NCBI GenBank assembly: GCA_902537235.1
Contig: CACBAO010000010.1
Coordinates: 1-52,769 of the forward strand
Length of the DNA stretch: 52,769 nucleotides
Origin: an uncultured Alphaproteobacteria bacterium
GTDB lineage: Bacteria > Pseudomonadota > Alphaproteobacteria > Rhodobacterales > Rhodobacteraceae
Direction: 5' to 3'
Part shown: piece by piece, positions 34,590-43,829 of the stretch
Layout of the letters: each line of letters begins with the position of its first letter
Position numbering within the stretch: the first letter of the stretch is position 1
Translations under genes and position numbers: made by a program
The notes under the pieces: generated by a model
Seen by the model: only the letters and a program-made list of their open reading frames with translations
What the model was told of the DNA's origin: nothing
Databases searched by the model: none

Positions 34590-35347
34590 TAGTGTTCTTC
34601 CATTGCTGCGCCCAGATAGGCTTCCTGAACCGCTTGGTTCTCTTTAACTTCAGTTGGCGTGCCCGTTGCAATAATTTCACCATACACAAGAACAGAAATT
34701 CTATCAGCCAGATCAAATACAACACCCATATCATGCTCCACAACTAATAAGGTTTTTCCTTCTGTAACCTTTCTTATAAGCCCTACTATATATTCTGTCT
34801 CTGACACACTCATACCAGCAGTTGGCTCATCTAACAATATTACCTCTGATCCGCCTGCTATTGTTATACCGATTTCTAGCGCTCTTTGTTCTGCATAACT
34901 GAGCACTCCCGCTAAAGTATTTCTTCTGTCCTTTAAATTAAGTTCTTCAATTATTTCTTCTGCATCGTTATTGAGCTTAGATTGATTTCCAACCATATGC
35001 CAAAAAGAATATTTGTATCCCATAGCCCAAAGTAATGAGCATCGTACATTTTCAAAAACAGACATCTTTGGAAAGATATTCGTAATTTGAAATGAACGAC
35101 TGAGACCCTTTCTTTTTACCTCATAGGGTTGAAGATTGGTGATATCTTCACCTTTTAGAAAAACTTTACCAGATGAAACTTGATATCTTCCAGTTATAAG
35201 ATTATACGCAGTGGACTTACCTGCCCCATTGGGGCCAATAACGGCATGTCTTTCATCTTGAGCCACAGAAAGATTTAGCCCTCTTATTATTTCGGTTCCG
35301 GCGAAATTCTTTTTAACGTTATCTAATTTTAGAGCGTCAACTGACAT
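34589..35347 (-). CDS. livG: HAAT-type ABC transporter ATPase, LivG-like
   Basis: A 252-residue ATPase with a canonical Walker A (GPNGAGKST), the LivG-type long insert after the Q-loop (FQITNIFPKMSVFENVRC), YAEQRALEIG in the signature position (LSYAEQ in LivG-type proteins), Walker B VILLDEPTAGMS and the H-loop VEHDMGVV. It starts 2 bases after livM ends and shares a base with livF. Since LivF has a modified Walker A, this subunit may do more of the ATP hydrolysis (inference). Confidence 0.95.
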   Translation of the reverse strand: MSVDALKLDNVKKNFAGTEIIRGLNLSVAQDERHAVIGPNGAGKSTAYNLITGRYQVSSGKVFLKGEDITNLQPYEVKRKGLSRSFQITNIFPKMSVFENVRCSLLWAMGYKYSFWHMVGNQSKLNNDAEEIIEELNLKDRRNTLAGVLSYAEQRALEIGITIAGGSEVILLDEPTAGMSVSETEYIVGLIRKVTEGKTLLVVEHDMGVVFDLADRISVLVYGEIIATGTPTEVKENQAVQEAYLGAAMEEH

Positions 35348-35349
35348 CC

Positions 35350-36615
35350 TTAACTCCTCTCACCTTCGACAAATGTTGCTTCACCCCATGCCTCAGCGAC
35401 TTCTTTTGCAAAAATTCTCGAGATGTAGAAGCCTACGATTGTCATAAGCGCAAACAGACCCCAAGGCACAAATGATGTGGTATCAAATTCAACCCAAAAC
35501 AAAGTCATAAATTGTTCCTCTCCGTGATGTCGAACGTGATTTATCAATTCGATAAGCGCAATTATTCCTATAACAAAAGCTAATCCTGGAAAGAAAATTT
35601 TGGAATAGGGTTTAATTAACATACCAACCCTTCCTAATTGTATAGGGATCATATGCATTGCGAATAGACCCGTTAACCCCGCAGGAAGAAACATCACCAT
35701 CAGAATAAATACAAGACCTGTATATAAGGCCCATAAATCTGTCTGCAGCCCAATAACCGTTTGTAAAAGAGTAAATAAAATTGCTCCAAATATAGGACCT
35801 AAGAAAAAACCTACGCCTCCGATATAGGTCGCTAGAAGGACCTGGAAAGACATGTTTAAGTTTAAATTCTGTTCAGTTAAAATCTCGTAGTTAATTGCAA
35901 ATAATGCCCCAGCGACACCAGCAAAGAACCCAGCAGCGCAAAAGGATACATAGCGCACCCAACGCTGAGAATAACCAACAAACTCCGCTCTTTCTGGATT
36001 ATCTCTCACAGCATTAGCCATTTTGCCAACGGGTGTTTGCGTGAATAAATACATGCAAAAAGTCGATAGAAGAACCCAAAAAGCTATTAAAAAATAAACT
36101 TCTTTTTGAGTAATAAACTCAATACCAAAGGTTGGAGGAGCCATTGTTCTATCTCCAGAAATTCCCTCTTCACCACCAAAAAACACAGTTATTATGATAC
36201 AACACGCAGCAATAAGTTCACCAATGCCTAAACTTATCATTGCAAAAACAGTTCCTGCTTTTCTTGTAGAAAAGCTTCCGATTATAGTAGCAAATCCAAG
36301 CCCTACAAGACCACCTACTAATGGCAATAAGGGAAGTGGCAACCACATGTATTCATTTTCCACAAGGTTCATGACGTGAACAGCAACAAACCCACCAATC
36401 CCCATATATACAGCGTGCCCAAAGCTTAACATACCACCTTGGCCCAATAGCATATTGTAGCTCATAGCCAACACTATTGTTATACCTATCTGGTTCATAA
36501 TCGTAATCGAACCGCCTCCTGTAAATATGAAAGGCAGGACAATTAAAATGGCCGCAGCAAGTATCCAGGGCATGGCCGGGGACAGAGCACTCTTTTGCAT
36601 AGCATTATCGTTCAT
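35350..36615 (-). CDS. livM: HAAT-type ABC transporter permease, LivM-like
   Basis: A 421-residue polytopic permease of the LivM type, with LAMSYNMLLGQGGMLSFGHAVYMGIGGF near the N terminus (the family motif around a conserved G-x-S/L-F-G), the cytoplasmic loop PVGKMANAVRDNPERAEFVGY that contacts the ATPases, and AINYEILTEQNLNLNMSFQVLLATYIGG. The C terminus carries two extra hydrophobic segments beyond the shortest family members. It is 10 bases after livH with AGAGGA upstream, and 2 bases before livG. Confidence 0.94.
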   Translation of the reverse strand: MNDNAMQKSALSPAMPWILAAAILIVLPFIFTGGGSITIMNQIGITIVLAMSYNMLLGQGGMLSFGHAVYMGIGGFVAVHVMNLVENEYMWLPLPLLPLVGGLVGLGFATIIGSFSTRKAGTVFAMISLGIGELIAACCIIITVFFGGEEGISGDRTMAPPTFGIEFITQKEVYFLIAFWVLLSTFCMYLFTQTPVGKMANAVRDNPERAEFVGYSQRWVRYVSFCAAGFFAGVAGALFAINYEILTEQNLNLNMSFQVLLATYIGGVGFFLGPIFGAILFTLLQTVIGLQTDLWALYTGLVFILMVMFLPAGLTGLFAMHMIPIQLGRVGMLIKPYSKIFFPGLAFVIGIIALIELINHVRHHGEEQFMTLFWVEFDTTSFVPWGLFALMTIVGFYISRIFAKEVAEAWGEATFVEGERS

Positions 36616-36625
36616 ATTTTATCCT

Positions 36626-37582
36626 CTAAGTCTCTCGTTTTCCAAATAATCCGTTAGGCTTGAATACTAATACGAGTATTAGCAAGATATACGGCAAAAT
36701 TGGTCCTATTTGAGGAAGTGTAAGCGTCCACAAATCTCTCCAAGGGTGATAATAAACATCTTTGGGAAATTCATATCCCATTGCGATTAGTATATCGGCA
36801 GCTCCAATATTATAGGATGCAGCAAATGTTTGCAGCCACCCAATTAATAATGACGCGATAAAAGCTCCAGATAGTGACCCCAGCCCACCAACCACAACAC
36901 ACACAAAAACTATTGAACCTAGAAGAAAAGCCATACCAGGAAAAGTCGTGAGTGATGGGCCAGCAATGACACCTGCGAGACCGGCCAATCCTGTACCTAC
37001 ACCGAAAACTCCCATAAAAACTAGCGGTACGTTATGCCCTAAAGATTCAACGGTTTTAGGGTAACTCAGGGCAGCTTGGATTATCATTCCAACTCGAGTT
37101 CGAGCCAACACATAATATAATGCCACGAATATTCCAACGGATACTAATAACATAAAAACCTTGTAAGCAGGTATGGTCCCACCAGCTAAGCTGAAGGCAA
37201 TAAAGTTTAAAGACTCTGGGCTGTCATAATTAACCATACTTCTTCCCCAGATGTACTGAACTAACTCTTCTATAACAAAAAACAGACCAAACGTGAAAAT
37301 AAGTTCTGGCACATGTCCATATTGGTGAACTCGCCTTAGCCCATACCTTTCCACAGCAGCTCCAAGAATCGTTACTAAGATTGGTGCAACTATTAACCCA
37401 ACCCAAAATCCAGTTATTACGCTTATTTGGTAAGCGAGATACGCGCCAAGCATATAAAAAGCAGCGTGCGATAGGTTTAACACCCCCATCATTGAGAAAA
37501 TGAGCGTTAGACCGCTAGACAGCATAAACAGCAATAAACCGTAAATTAAACCATCTATTACGTTGATTATAAATAAATCCAT
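36626..37582 (-). CDS. livH: HAAT-type ABC transporter permease, LivH-like
   Basis: A 318-residue polytopic permease. The N terminus GLIYGLLLFMLSSGLTLIFSMMGVLNLSHAAFYMLGAYLA is the LivH family block, and RTRVGMIIQAALSYPKTVESLGHNV is the coupling loop that engages the ATPases. It lies downstream of the binding-protein gene, with a strong hairpin in between, and begins the permease/ATPase half of the operon. Confidence 0.94.
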   Translation of the reverse strand: MDLFIINVIDGLIYGLLLFMLSSGLTLIFSMMGVLNLSHAAFYMLGAYLAYQISVITGFWVGLIVAPILVTILGAAVERYGLRRVHQYGHVPELIFTFGLFFVIEELVQYIWGRSMVNYDSPESLNFIAFSLAGGTIPAYKVFMLLVSVGIFVALYYVLARTRVGMIIQAALSYPKTVESLGHNVPLVFMGVFGVGTGLAGLAGVIAGPSLTTFPGMAFLLGSIVFVCVVVGGLGSLSGAFIASLLIGWLQTFAASYNIGAADILIAMGYEFPKDVYYHPWRDLWTLTLPQIGPILPYILLILVLVFKPNGLFGKRET

Positions 37583-37602
37583 TTTTTGTGCCTTAAATAG
37601 TT

Positions 37603-37640
37603 AAAAAAATGCCCTACCAAAATTATTAGCAGGGCATTTT
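37603..37640 (-). terminator. Hairpin terminator/attenuator between binding protein and livH
   Basis: AAAATGCCCT at 37606–37615 and AGGGCATTTT at 37631–37640 form a perfect 10-base-pair stem with a 15-base loop. On the minus strand it is followed by a run of seven T (37603–37609), the layout of a rho-independent terminator. It sits 13 bases after the binding-protein gene and before livH, so it probably limits read-through and lets the binding protein be made in excess. Confidence 0.85.
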
Positions 37641-37652
37641 CACAAATTAACT

Positions 37653-38891
37653 TTACGGTCTCTTCATCTTACAAGAAGTCGGACTGTCCATTGATGCCAT
37701 TTTGACAGTTTTATACATCTTGATACCGTATCCGGAGTTATCAAAGTCGATGGATACATCATCAGTATGAGCTCCTACATGAACATCTTGAATAGCTTGA
37801 TGATCTGAGGTTCGCATTACGACCTTTGTCTGAAGAAGTTCATTTTCAAACTCCATGCCTTCAAGAGCATACGCGATAGCCTTCATATCAGTGGCTGACC
37901 CAGCTTCGTTTATTGCTTTTGCAACCATTTGAACAGCATTCGTAATTCGTGGTTGCGACATGTCCGCATTTGGGTACTTTGCTTTAAGACCTTTGTTATA
38001 TGCTTCAAGCGCAGGATTTACTGGATTTAGCTTTCCTTCGCCAACAAGATTAAGCATCCCTTTTCCAGTAGCGCCAAAAGTCTTTGTTATACCAGCAGTT
38101 GCACAGTAATAGCAATACACAGGTCCGTCAAAGCCAGACTCTTTCAGTGATCTACCTAGATTAACCATATCGGCTCCCCAGTTGCCAGTAATAACGGCAT
38201 CGGCTCCTGAAGCAAGGATCTTTCTGGCATAGGGTGTAAAGTCTTTTACTTTACCAATTGGATGAAGCTCATTACCTACGATCTCTATTGAGGTCTTCTG
38301 AGCAAGGTACTTTTCAGCAGCAGCGGCAACAGCTTTACCGAATGAGTAGTCCTGACCAATGAGATACATTTTTTTGATCCCTGACTCGCCGGCTATAACA
38401 TCTGTGATCACGTCCATCTTTATGTCAGCGTTGGCATCAAAACGAAAATGCCAGAACTGGCACTTATCATTTGTCAATGCTGGATCAACGGCTGAATAGT
38501 TCAAAAAGATAACCTGCTTATCAGGGTTTCTCTTGTTATGCTTTTTAACCATGTCAGTTATAGCGTTTGCAATACCTGAAGAATTACCTTGTGCGATAAA
38601 TCGAATTCCTTGATCGATAGCAACCTGCACCTGAACAAGGGACTCTTTTCCGTCCATCTTATTGTCCAATGCAACAATTTCCATTTTTTTGCCACCAAGA
38701 ACACCGCCCTTTTCGTTGACAAGTTTTTCAGCAGCGTATTTCCATTCTGCCAAACCTATTGTTCCAGTCGTAGCAAAAGGCCCAGATAATGGATCGATAA
38801 ATGCGATTTTCACAGTGTCAGCAAAAACTGAGGAGCTAAAAAACAGCCCAGAAGCCAACACAAAACTCGCGATCTTTTTAAAAAGTTTCAT
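37653..38891 (-). CDS. Periplasmic substrate-binding protein of the HAAT ABC importer
   Basis: A 412-residue type I periplasmic binding protein. A signal peptide is clear: MKLFKKIASFVLASGLFFSSSVFA, with likely cleavage after VFA. The mature part starts TVKIAFIDPLSGPFATTG, the family N-terminal block, then has VLGGKKMEIVALDN. GGGAGG lies upstream of the start. It delivers the ligand to LivHM–LivFG. HAAT proteins bind branched-chain amino acids but also urea, amides and aromatic or aliphatic acids; here the neighbours (amidase, CoA ligases) argue for a carboxylic acid or amide, without proof. Confidence 0.93.
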   Translation of the reverse strand: MKLFKKIASFVLASGLFFSSSVFADTVKIAFIDPLSGPFATTGTIGLAEWKYAAEKLVNEKGGVLGGKKMEIVALDNKMDGKESLVQVQVAIDQGIRFIAQGNSSGIANAITDMVKKHNKRNPDKQVIFLNYSAVDPALTNDKCQFWHFRFDANADIKMDVITDVIAGESGIKKMYLIGQDYSFGKAVAAAAEKYLAQKTSIEIVGNELHPIGKVKDFTPYARKILASGADAVITGNWGADMVNLGRSLKESGFDGPVYCYYCATAGITKTFGATGKGMLNLVGEGKLNPVNPALEAYNKGLKAKYPNADMSQPRITNAVQMVAKAINEAGSATDMKAIAYALEGMEFENELLQTKVVMRTSDHQAIQDVHVGAHTDDVSIDFDNSGYGIKMYKTVKMASMDSPTSCKMKRP

Positions 38892-39020
38892 GAATACTTT
38901 CCTCCCAAAAGTAAATTTAAATTTTATTAATCGTTCAATAAAATAAATGATAGTTTAAATTTTTTTAAGAGGTCAACCCTAAAATAACGCTTGGGTATAA
39001 CATAGCGTCAATAAATCACA

Positions 39021-39035
39021 TAACGTTACGTAAAC
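39021..39035. promoter_or_regulatory. TTACGTAA palindrome in the divergent promoter region
   Basis: The 246-base gap 38892–39137 separates the importer operon from the divergent beta-oxidation operon and must contain both promoters. It contains TTACGTAA (39026–39033) within TAACGTTACGTAAAC. The element is placed to affect either operon and resembles the repeat at 28738–28750. No activator or repressor gene is seen in the window. The remainder of the gap is AT-rich with no further structure recognised. Confidence 0.3.
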
Positions 39036-39137
39036 TATATACCACGCATAAAAAAATCCTCCTTCTGGCCAAAAAAAAGAGTAAACCGTAATAAATCCCA
39101 TTAAGATAGAGCCAATTCGATTCGGGGAGACTAAAAG

Positions 39138-39629
39138 ATGCAAAAAGTAAATAATGATGGAGCACTTACAAAGCTAAGCTTTGGCGAGGTATTCGACAAA
39201 TTAGGGCAAGTAGTGGGAAAATCAGAGTGGTATTCTATTGATCAAGACATGATTGACAGCTTTGCTGATCTTACGAAAGACCACTTCTTTATTCACGTGG
39301 ATCCAGCGAGAGTAAAGAAAGAGACACCCTTAAACTCAACTATCGCGCATGGGTTTCTGTCCGTGTCGCTACTTTCAGCAATGTCCTATGATTGTGTCCC
39401 GGGGATAGAAGGAGCACACTTTGGCCTTAACTATGGATTTAATAAACTACGGTTTGTATCGCCTGTACCAGTTAACTCAAGAGTAAGGGGGCATTTTACT
39501 TTAAAGAATATGGAGAAGAAAGATACCGGCGAAATAACAATGATTTACGATGTTATTGTAGAACTTGAAGATCAAGAAAAACCTGCTCTGGCTGCAGAGT
39601 GGATCACCAAAGCGTTTGTTAAACCTTAA
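39138..39629 (+). CDS. MaoC-family (R)-specific enoyl-CoA hydratase-like protein
   Basis: A 163-residue hotdog-fold protein with the MaoC hydratase signature: FADLTKDHFFIHVDPARVKKE holds the catalytic Asp and His, and STIAHGFLSVSLLSAM the Gly-turn over the active site. It adds water to trans-2-enoyl-CoA, giving (R)-3-hydroxyacyl-CoA. It is the first gene of the plus-strand operon and precedes the thiolase by 94 bases. Confidence 0.9.
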   Translation: MQKVNNDGALTKLSFGEVFDKLGQVVGKSEWYSIDQDMIDSFADLTKDHFFIHVDPARVKKETPLNSTIAHGFLSVSLLSAMSYDCVPGIEGAHFGLNYGFNKLRFVSPVPVNSRVRGHFTLKNMEKKDTGEITMIYDVIVELEDQEKPALAAEWITKAFVKP

Positions 39630-39723
39630 AAGTCTTAAGTTTAAAGATTGTACGAAAAAATATGTGTGATAAGATTGAATACTCTTAACACAAAAAGTTT
39701 CATTTAATAATCGGAGAAAAGAA

Positions 39724-40926
39724 ATGCGAGAAGCCGTAATAGTATCAACTGCGAGAACACCTATTGGAAAAGCTTATAGAGGCGCTTTTAACGACACATC
39801 CGCCCAAGAGTTGGCCGGACATGCAATTGAAAAAGCAGTTGAAAGGGCTAGAATAGAGACTGGTGAGGTAGGTGATGTTATTATGGGAGCCGCCTTACAG
39901 CAAGGATCAAGTGGGGGTAATATTGCACGACAAGCGGCCATACGAGCTGGGTTACCCGTTACAGTTCCCGGAATGTCTATAGATCGTCAATGTGCAAGCG
40001 GAATGATGGCAATTGCGACAGCAGCGAAACAAATTATTAACGACGGCATGGATATCACGGTGGGTGGAGGAGTAGAATCCATAAGCCTTGTTCAAAACGA
40101 TAAAATGAATGGATACAGAGCATATGATCCATGGTTTAAGGATCATCAACCAGATATGTATATGACTATGATCGAGACTGCAGAGACCGTTGCTTCTCGA
40201 TATAATATTAGTCGAGAGTATCAGGATGAATATTCTCTTCAATCTCAACAGAGAACCGCATCTGGGCAACAAAGAGGAGCATTCGATAATGAAATTGTGC
40301 CCCTCAAAACGATCATGAAAGTTCAAGATAAAGAGACAGGTGAAATAAGTGATAAAGAAGTAATCCTCGAGAAAGATGAAGGAAATAGACCAAGCACAAA
40401 CATTGAAGGGCTGTCTTCGTTGTCACCAGTGTTTAGAAATGGACTGACTATGTCTGAAGGTGGGTACATAACTGCAGGAAATGCAAGTCAACTGTCGGAT
40501 GGCGCATCTGCATCTGTGCTAATGGAAGCCAAAATTGCAGAAAAGAAAGGGTTAGAGCCCTTAGGACGATATGTAGGGATGATGGCAGCTGGTTGCGCTC
40601 CTGATGAAATGGGTATTGGGCCTGTTTTTGCTGTTCCAAAACTACTTGAAAAACATAATTTAAAAATGGATGATATTGATCTTTGGGAGTTGAATGAAGC
40701 CTTCGCTGTACAAGTTTTATATTGTAAAGACAAGCTAGGTATTCCAGATGAAAATCTTAATGTAAATGGAGGGGCAATCTCTATCGGCCATCCTTATGGA
40801 ATGTCTGGAGCTCGTATGGTTGGTCACGCGCTAATTGAAGGAAAGCGAAGAGGTGCGAAATATGTCGTATGCACCATGTGCATTGGAGGAGGAATGGGAG
40901 GCGCGGGCCTTTTTGAGGTTCTCTGA
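39724..40926 (+). CDS. Thiolase (acetyl-CoA acyltransferase family)
   Basis: A 400-residue thiolase with the nucleophile Cys in [16 protein letters not shown] (about residue 89), the NEAFA motif, the catalytic His in [20 protein letters not shown] and the second Cys in [18 protein letters not shown] ribosome binding site (TCGGAG) is 8 bases upstream. It cleaves 3-ketoacyl-CoA with CoA. Its stop and the next start share one base (TGATG). Confidence 0.96.
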   Translation: MREAVIVSTARTPIGKAYRGAFNDTSAQELAGHAIEKAVERARIETGEVGDVIMGAALQQGSSGGNIARQAAIRAGLPVTVPGMSIDRQCASGMMAIATAAKQIINDGMDITVGGGVESISLVQNDKMNGYRAYDPWFKDHQPDMYMTMIETAETVASRYNISREYQDEYSLQSQQRTASGQQRGAFDNEIVPLKTIMKVQDKETGEISDKEVILEKDEGNRPSTNIEGLSSLSPVFRNGLTMSEGGYITAGNASQLSDGASASVLMEAKIAEKKGLEPLGRYVGMMAAGCAPDEMGIGPVFAVPKLLEKHNLKMDDIDLWELNEAFAVQVLYCKDKLGIPDENLNVNGGAISIGHPYGMSGARMVGHALIEGKRRGAKYVVCTMCIGGGMGGAGLFEVL

Positions 40927-41921
40927 TGAATATAAATAGTAGTACAAATCTTCCGGCAGTATTGACAGCGGGAAAGCTTCCAGTGGTAGCAGCGCCACTA
41001 TTTATTATATCAGTACCGGATTTGGTAATTGCACAGTGTAAAGCCGGAGTTATTGGTAGCTTCCCAGCCTTAAATGCCCGAGAGAAAGAGGGTGAACCTA
41101 TCGAGCTGGAGAGATGGCTCAAACGTATAACAGAAGAACTTGATCGGCATAACCAAGAAAATCCAGATAATCCTGCGGCCCCTTTTGCTGTAAATCAAAT
41201 AGTGCATAGATCAAATCCACGATTGATGCGAGATATTGAAATATGTGTGAAATGGAATGTACCTGTTTGGATTACATCACTTGGAGCTAGACCAGAAGTT
41301 AATGAAGCGGCTCATTCATGCGGTGGCATTGTTTTACATGATATTATCAATAATACTTTTGCTAGAAAAGCTATCGAAAAGGGAGCCGACGGGCTTATCG
41401 CAGTGGCTGCTGGTGCCGGAGGACATGCTGGACCTCAATCACCCTTTGCTCTTATTCAAGAAATCAGACAATGGTTCAAGGGGCCCTTATTGCTTTCAGG
41501 CTCCATCGCAACTGGACGAGCTTTGCTTGCTTCACTCATGATGGGAGCAGACATGGGATACATCGGTTCACCATTCATTGCAACAAAGGAGGCAAATGCC
41601 ACTGATGCATATAAAAATATGATTGTCGATTCCTCTGCCGAAGATATACTTCTTTCATCACTTTTTACTGGAGTTTCTGGAAATTACTTAAAACCATCCG
41701 TTATTAATGCTGGCATGGACCCAGACAACCTTCAGGAGGGATCAGTCAAAGATATGAATTTTGACCCTTCATCTGAAAAGCCAAAGGCGTGGTCACAGAT
41801 TTTTGGATGTGGGCAAGGCATTGCGTCAATTAAAGCAATTGAAACTGTTTCGGAGTTTGTTCATAATTTAGATTCGGAATTCAAGGCAGCTGTTTCAGAG
41901 TTTAAATTAAAATTTAGTTAG
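40926..41921 (+). CDS. Nitronate monooxygenase-family FMN oxidoreductase
   Basis: A 331-residue TIM-barrel flavoprotein of the 2-nitropropane dioxygenase/enoyl-reductase group. LPVVAAPLFIISVPDLV is the N-terminal block, and VAAGAGGHAGPQSPFALI the FMN-phosphate loop with the family His, followed by LSGSIATGRALLASLMMGADMGYIGSPFIA. Family members oxidise alkyl nitronates, but many homologues in acyl-CoA operons are probably uncharacterised reductases. It is coupled to the thiolase and lies 14 bases before the dehydrogenase, so a role in the same pathway is likely. Confidence 0.88.
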   Translation: MNINSSTNLPAVLTAGKLPVVAAPLFIISVPDLVIAQCKAGVIGSFPALNAREKEGEPIELERWLKRITEELDRHNQENPDNPAAPFAVNQIVHRSNPRLMRDIEICVKWNVPVWITSLGARPEVNEAAHSCGGIVLHDIINNTFARKAIEKGADGLIAVAAGAGGHAGPQSPFALIQEIRQWFKGPLLLSGSIATGRALLASLMMGADMGYIGSPFIATKEANATDAYKNMIVDSSAEDILLSSLFTGVSGNYLKPSVINAGMDPDNLQEGSVKDMNFDPSSEKPKAWSQIFGCGQGIASIKAIETVSEFVHNLDSEFKAAVSEFKLKFS

Positions 41922-41935
41922 TTAGGAGAAAAGAC

Positions 41936-43162
41936 ATGGATTTAGGCGTTACCGACAAAGTAAAACCGTTAATTGATAAAGTCAGACAGATGGTTTCAGA
42001 TGACATAGAACCACTTGATCAAGAGTTTCATGAGGAAGTTGGAAAGCATCCATCCGGAAGTAGATGGCAGTTTACCGAACGACAAATGGAAATATTAACC
42101 CATCTGAAGTCTCTTGCTAAAGAGAGAGGCCTTTGGAACTTTTGGCTTACTGACTCAGAGAAAGGCTACGGTTTATCAACCGTTGAGTATGCTTATCTCG
42201 CGGAAGAGATGGGAAAAGTTGGTATCGCAGCTGAAGTATTTAACTGCAGCGCTCCTGATACGGGAAATATGGAAGTAATTGAGCGTTATGGCAATGAAAA
42301 CCACAAAAAGAAATGGTTAGCAAAGTTACTAGAAGGAGAGATCCGGTCTGCTTATTTAATGACAGAGCCTGACGTCGCTTCTTCGGACGCTACAAATATA
42401 TCGCTCGAAGCAAAAAAAGACGGAGATCATTGGGTATTGAATGGTCAAAAATGGTGGTCTTCTGGTGTTGGTGATCCTAGGTGCAAAGTTTTTATTGTTA
42501 TGGCGCTCACTGACCCAGATGCTGCAAAGCATTCGAGGCATTCAATGTTTTTTGTAGACGCCGACTCTGAGGGATTTGAAGTGCTCAGATATATGAATGT
42601 CTTCGGTGCAGACGACGCTCCGCATGGGCACGGCCACTGTAAATTCACAAATGTGAAAGTTCCTGCTGAAAATCTTATACTTGGAGAGGGCCGTGGTTTC
42701 GAGGTGTCACAAGGGAGGTTAGGACCTGGAAGAATTCATCACTGTATGAGAGCTATTGGGCAAGCAGAGAAAGCCCTTGAGTTGATGATAAGGCGCTCTA
42801 AAACACGAACAGCCTTCGGAAAGGAATTAACAGAACTCGGAGCAAACTACGATATTATTGCGAACTGCCGGATGGAAATAGAGCAGAGCAGATTACTTTG
42901 CTTGAAAGCAGCTTGGATGATGGATACAGCAGGTGTGAAAGCAGCACAACCATGGATTAGTCAGATAAAAGTTGTAGCACCTCTTATGGCATTAAAGGTT
43001 ATCGATGAGGCAATACAAATGCACGGTGGAATGGGGATCAGTCAAGACACGCCTCTTGCTCATATGTGGACACACGTTAGGACATTACGACTTGCTGATG
43101 GCCCAGATGCCGTTCACAGAAGACAGGTCGCTAGAGCTGAACTAAGACGATACTCAAACTAA
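41936..43162 (+). CDS. Acyl-CoA dehydrogenase, ACAD10/11-like
   Basis: A 408-residue FAD acyl-CoA dehydrogenase. Typical parts are LMTEPDVASSDATNI, WVLNGQKWWSSGVGDPRCK, LGPGRIHHCMRAIGQAEKAL, AFGKELTELGANYDI and MHGGMGISQDTPLAHM. The GPGRIHHCMR block and the neighbouring kinase gene match the dehydrogenase part of ACAD10/ACAD11. Those enzymes act with a kinase domain on 4-hydroxyacyl-CoA derivatives. GGAG lies just upstream of the start. The substrate is inferred only from this resemblance. Confidence 0.93.
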   Translation: MDLGVTDKVKPLIDKVRQMVSDDIEPLDQEFHEEVGKHPSGSRWQFTERQMEILTHLKSLAKERGLWNFWLTDSEKGYGLSTVEYAYLAEEMGKVGIAAEVFNCSAPDTGNMEVIERYGNENHKKKWLAKLLEGEIRSAYLMTEPDVASSDATNISLEAKKDGDHWVLNGQKWWSSGVGDPRCKVFIVMALTDPDAAKHSRHSMFFVDADSEGFEVLRYMNVFGADDAPHGHGHCKFTNVKVPAENLILGEGRGFEVSQGRLGPGRIHHCMRAIGQAEKALELMIRRSKTRTAFGKELTELGANYDIIANCRMEIEQSRLLCLKAAWMMDTAGVKAAQPWISQIKVVAPLMALKVIDEAIQMHGGMGISQDTPLAHMWTHVRTLRLADGPDAVHRRQVARAELRRYSN

Positions 43163-43177
43163 GTGTTTTAAATCTTA

Positions 43178-43825
43178 ATGAGTGAGCTAATTCTAATTAG
43201 ACATGCTCAGGCATCTTTTGGTCATGAAAATTACGATAACTTATCCGAGTTAGGTCATGACCAAGCAGCTCTTTTAGGTTCCTTGTTCGACAAACTAAAC
43301 ATAGCTCCTGACAGAGTTGTTATAGGGACCCAAAAGAGACATCAGCAAACACTGGAAAATTTTAATTTGAAATGTCAAGTTGATAAGCACCCCGGCTGGA
43401 ACGAATATGACTTTAAAGACTTATTATTAGCAGAGTTTGGCCCAAATATCCCACAAGAGATTTTTACTGACAGGAAGACCCACTTTAAAACTCTTCGATC
43501 GACGGTAACCAACTGGATGAACGCAAAACTACCAAATGCGACTGAAAGCTGGGAAGACTTTTCTTTAAGAATTAGTAGTGCGCTCGAATTTAGTTGTGAT
43601 CTAGCGTGTAAACAAGTAGTTGTTGTAACTTCGGGTGGTCCGATAAGTAGGGTAGTAGCAACGACTTTAAATGCTCCTAAAGAGGAAATGATGACATTGA
43701 ATTTACAAATAAAAAATACATCAGTTTCAAAGTTTATTTATACTCCAAGGTCCTTTTATCTTCATAGCTTTAACTCTACACCACAATTTGATGGAGATAA
43801 TGCCCATCTGCTAACGTATAGTTAA
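43178..43825 (+). CDS. Histidine phosphatase superfamily protein
   Basis: A 215-residue branch-1 histidine phosphatase. The N-terminal catalytic motif is ILIRHAQASFG, followed by LSELGHDQAALLG. The C-terminal motif, where the second catalytic His normally appears as (S/T)HGG, reads VVVTSGGPISRV, with Ser instead of His. It lies between the ACAD and kinase genes with short spaces of 15 and 4 bases. It could remove the phosphate that the kinase adds, or regulate it; activity needs proof because of the His change. Confidence 0.85.
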   Translation: MSELILIRHAQASFGHENYDNLSELGHDQAALLGSLFDKLNIAPDRVVIGTQKRHQQTLENFNLKCQVDKHPGWNEYDFKDLLLAEFGPNIPQEIFTDRKTHFKTLRSTVTNWMNAKLPNATESWEDFSLRISSALEFSCDLACKQVVVVTSGGPISRVVATTLNAPKEEMMTLNLQIKNTSVSKFIYTPRSFYLHSFNSTPQFDGDNAHLLTYS

Positions 43826-43829
43826 AAAG

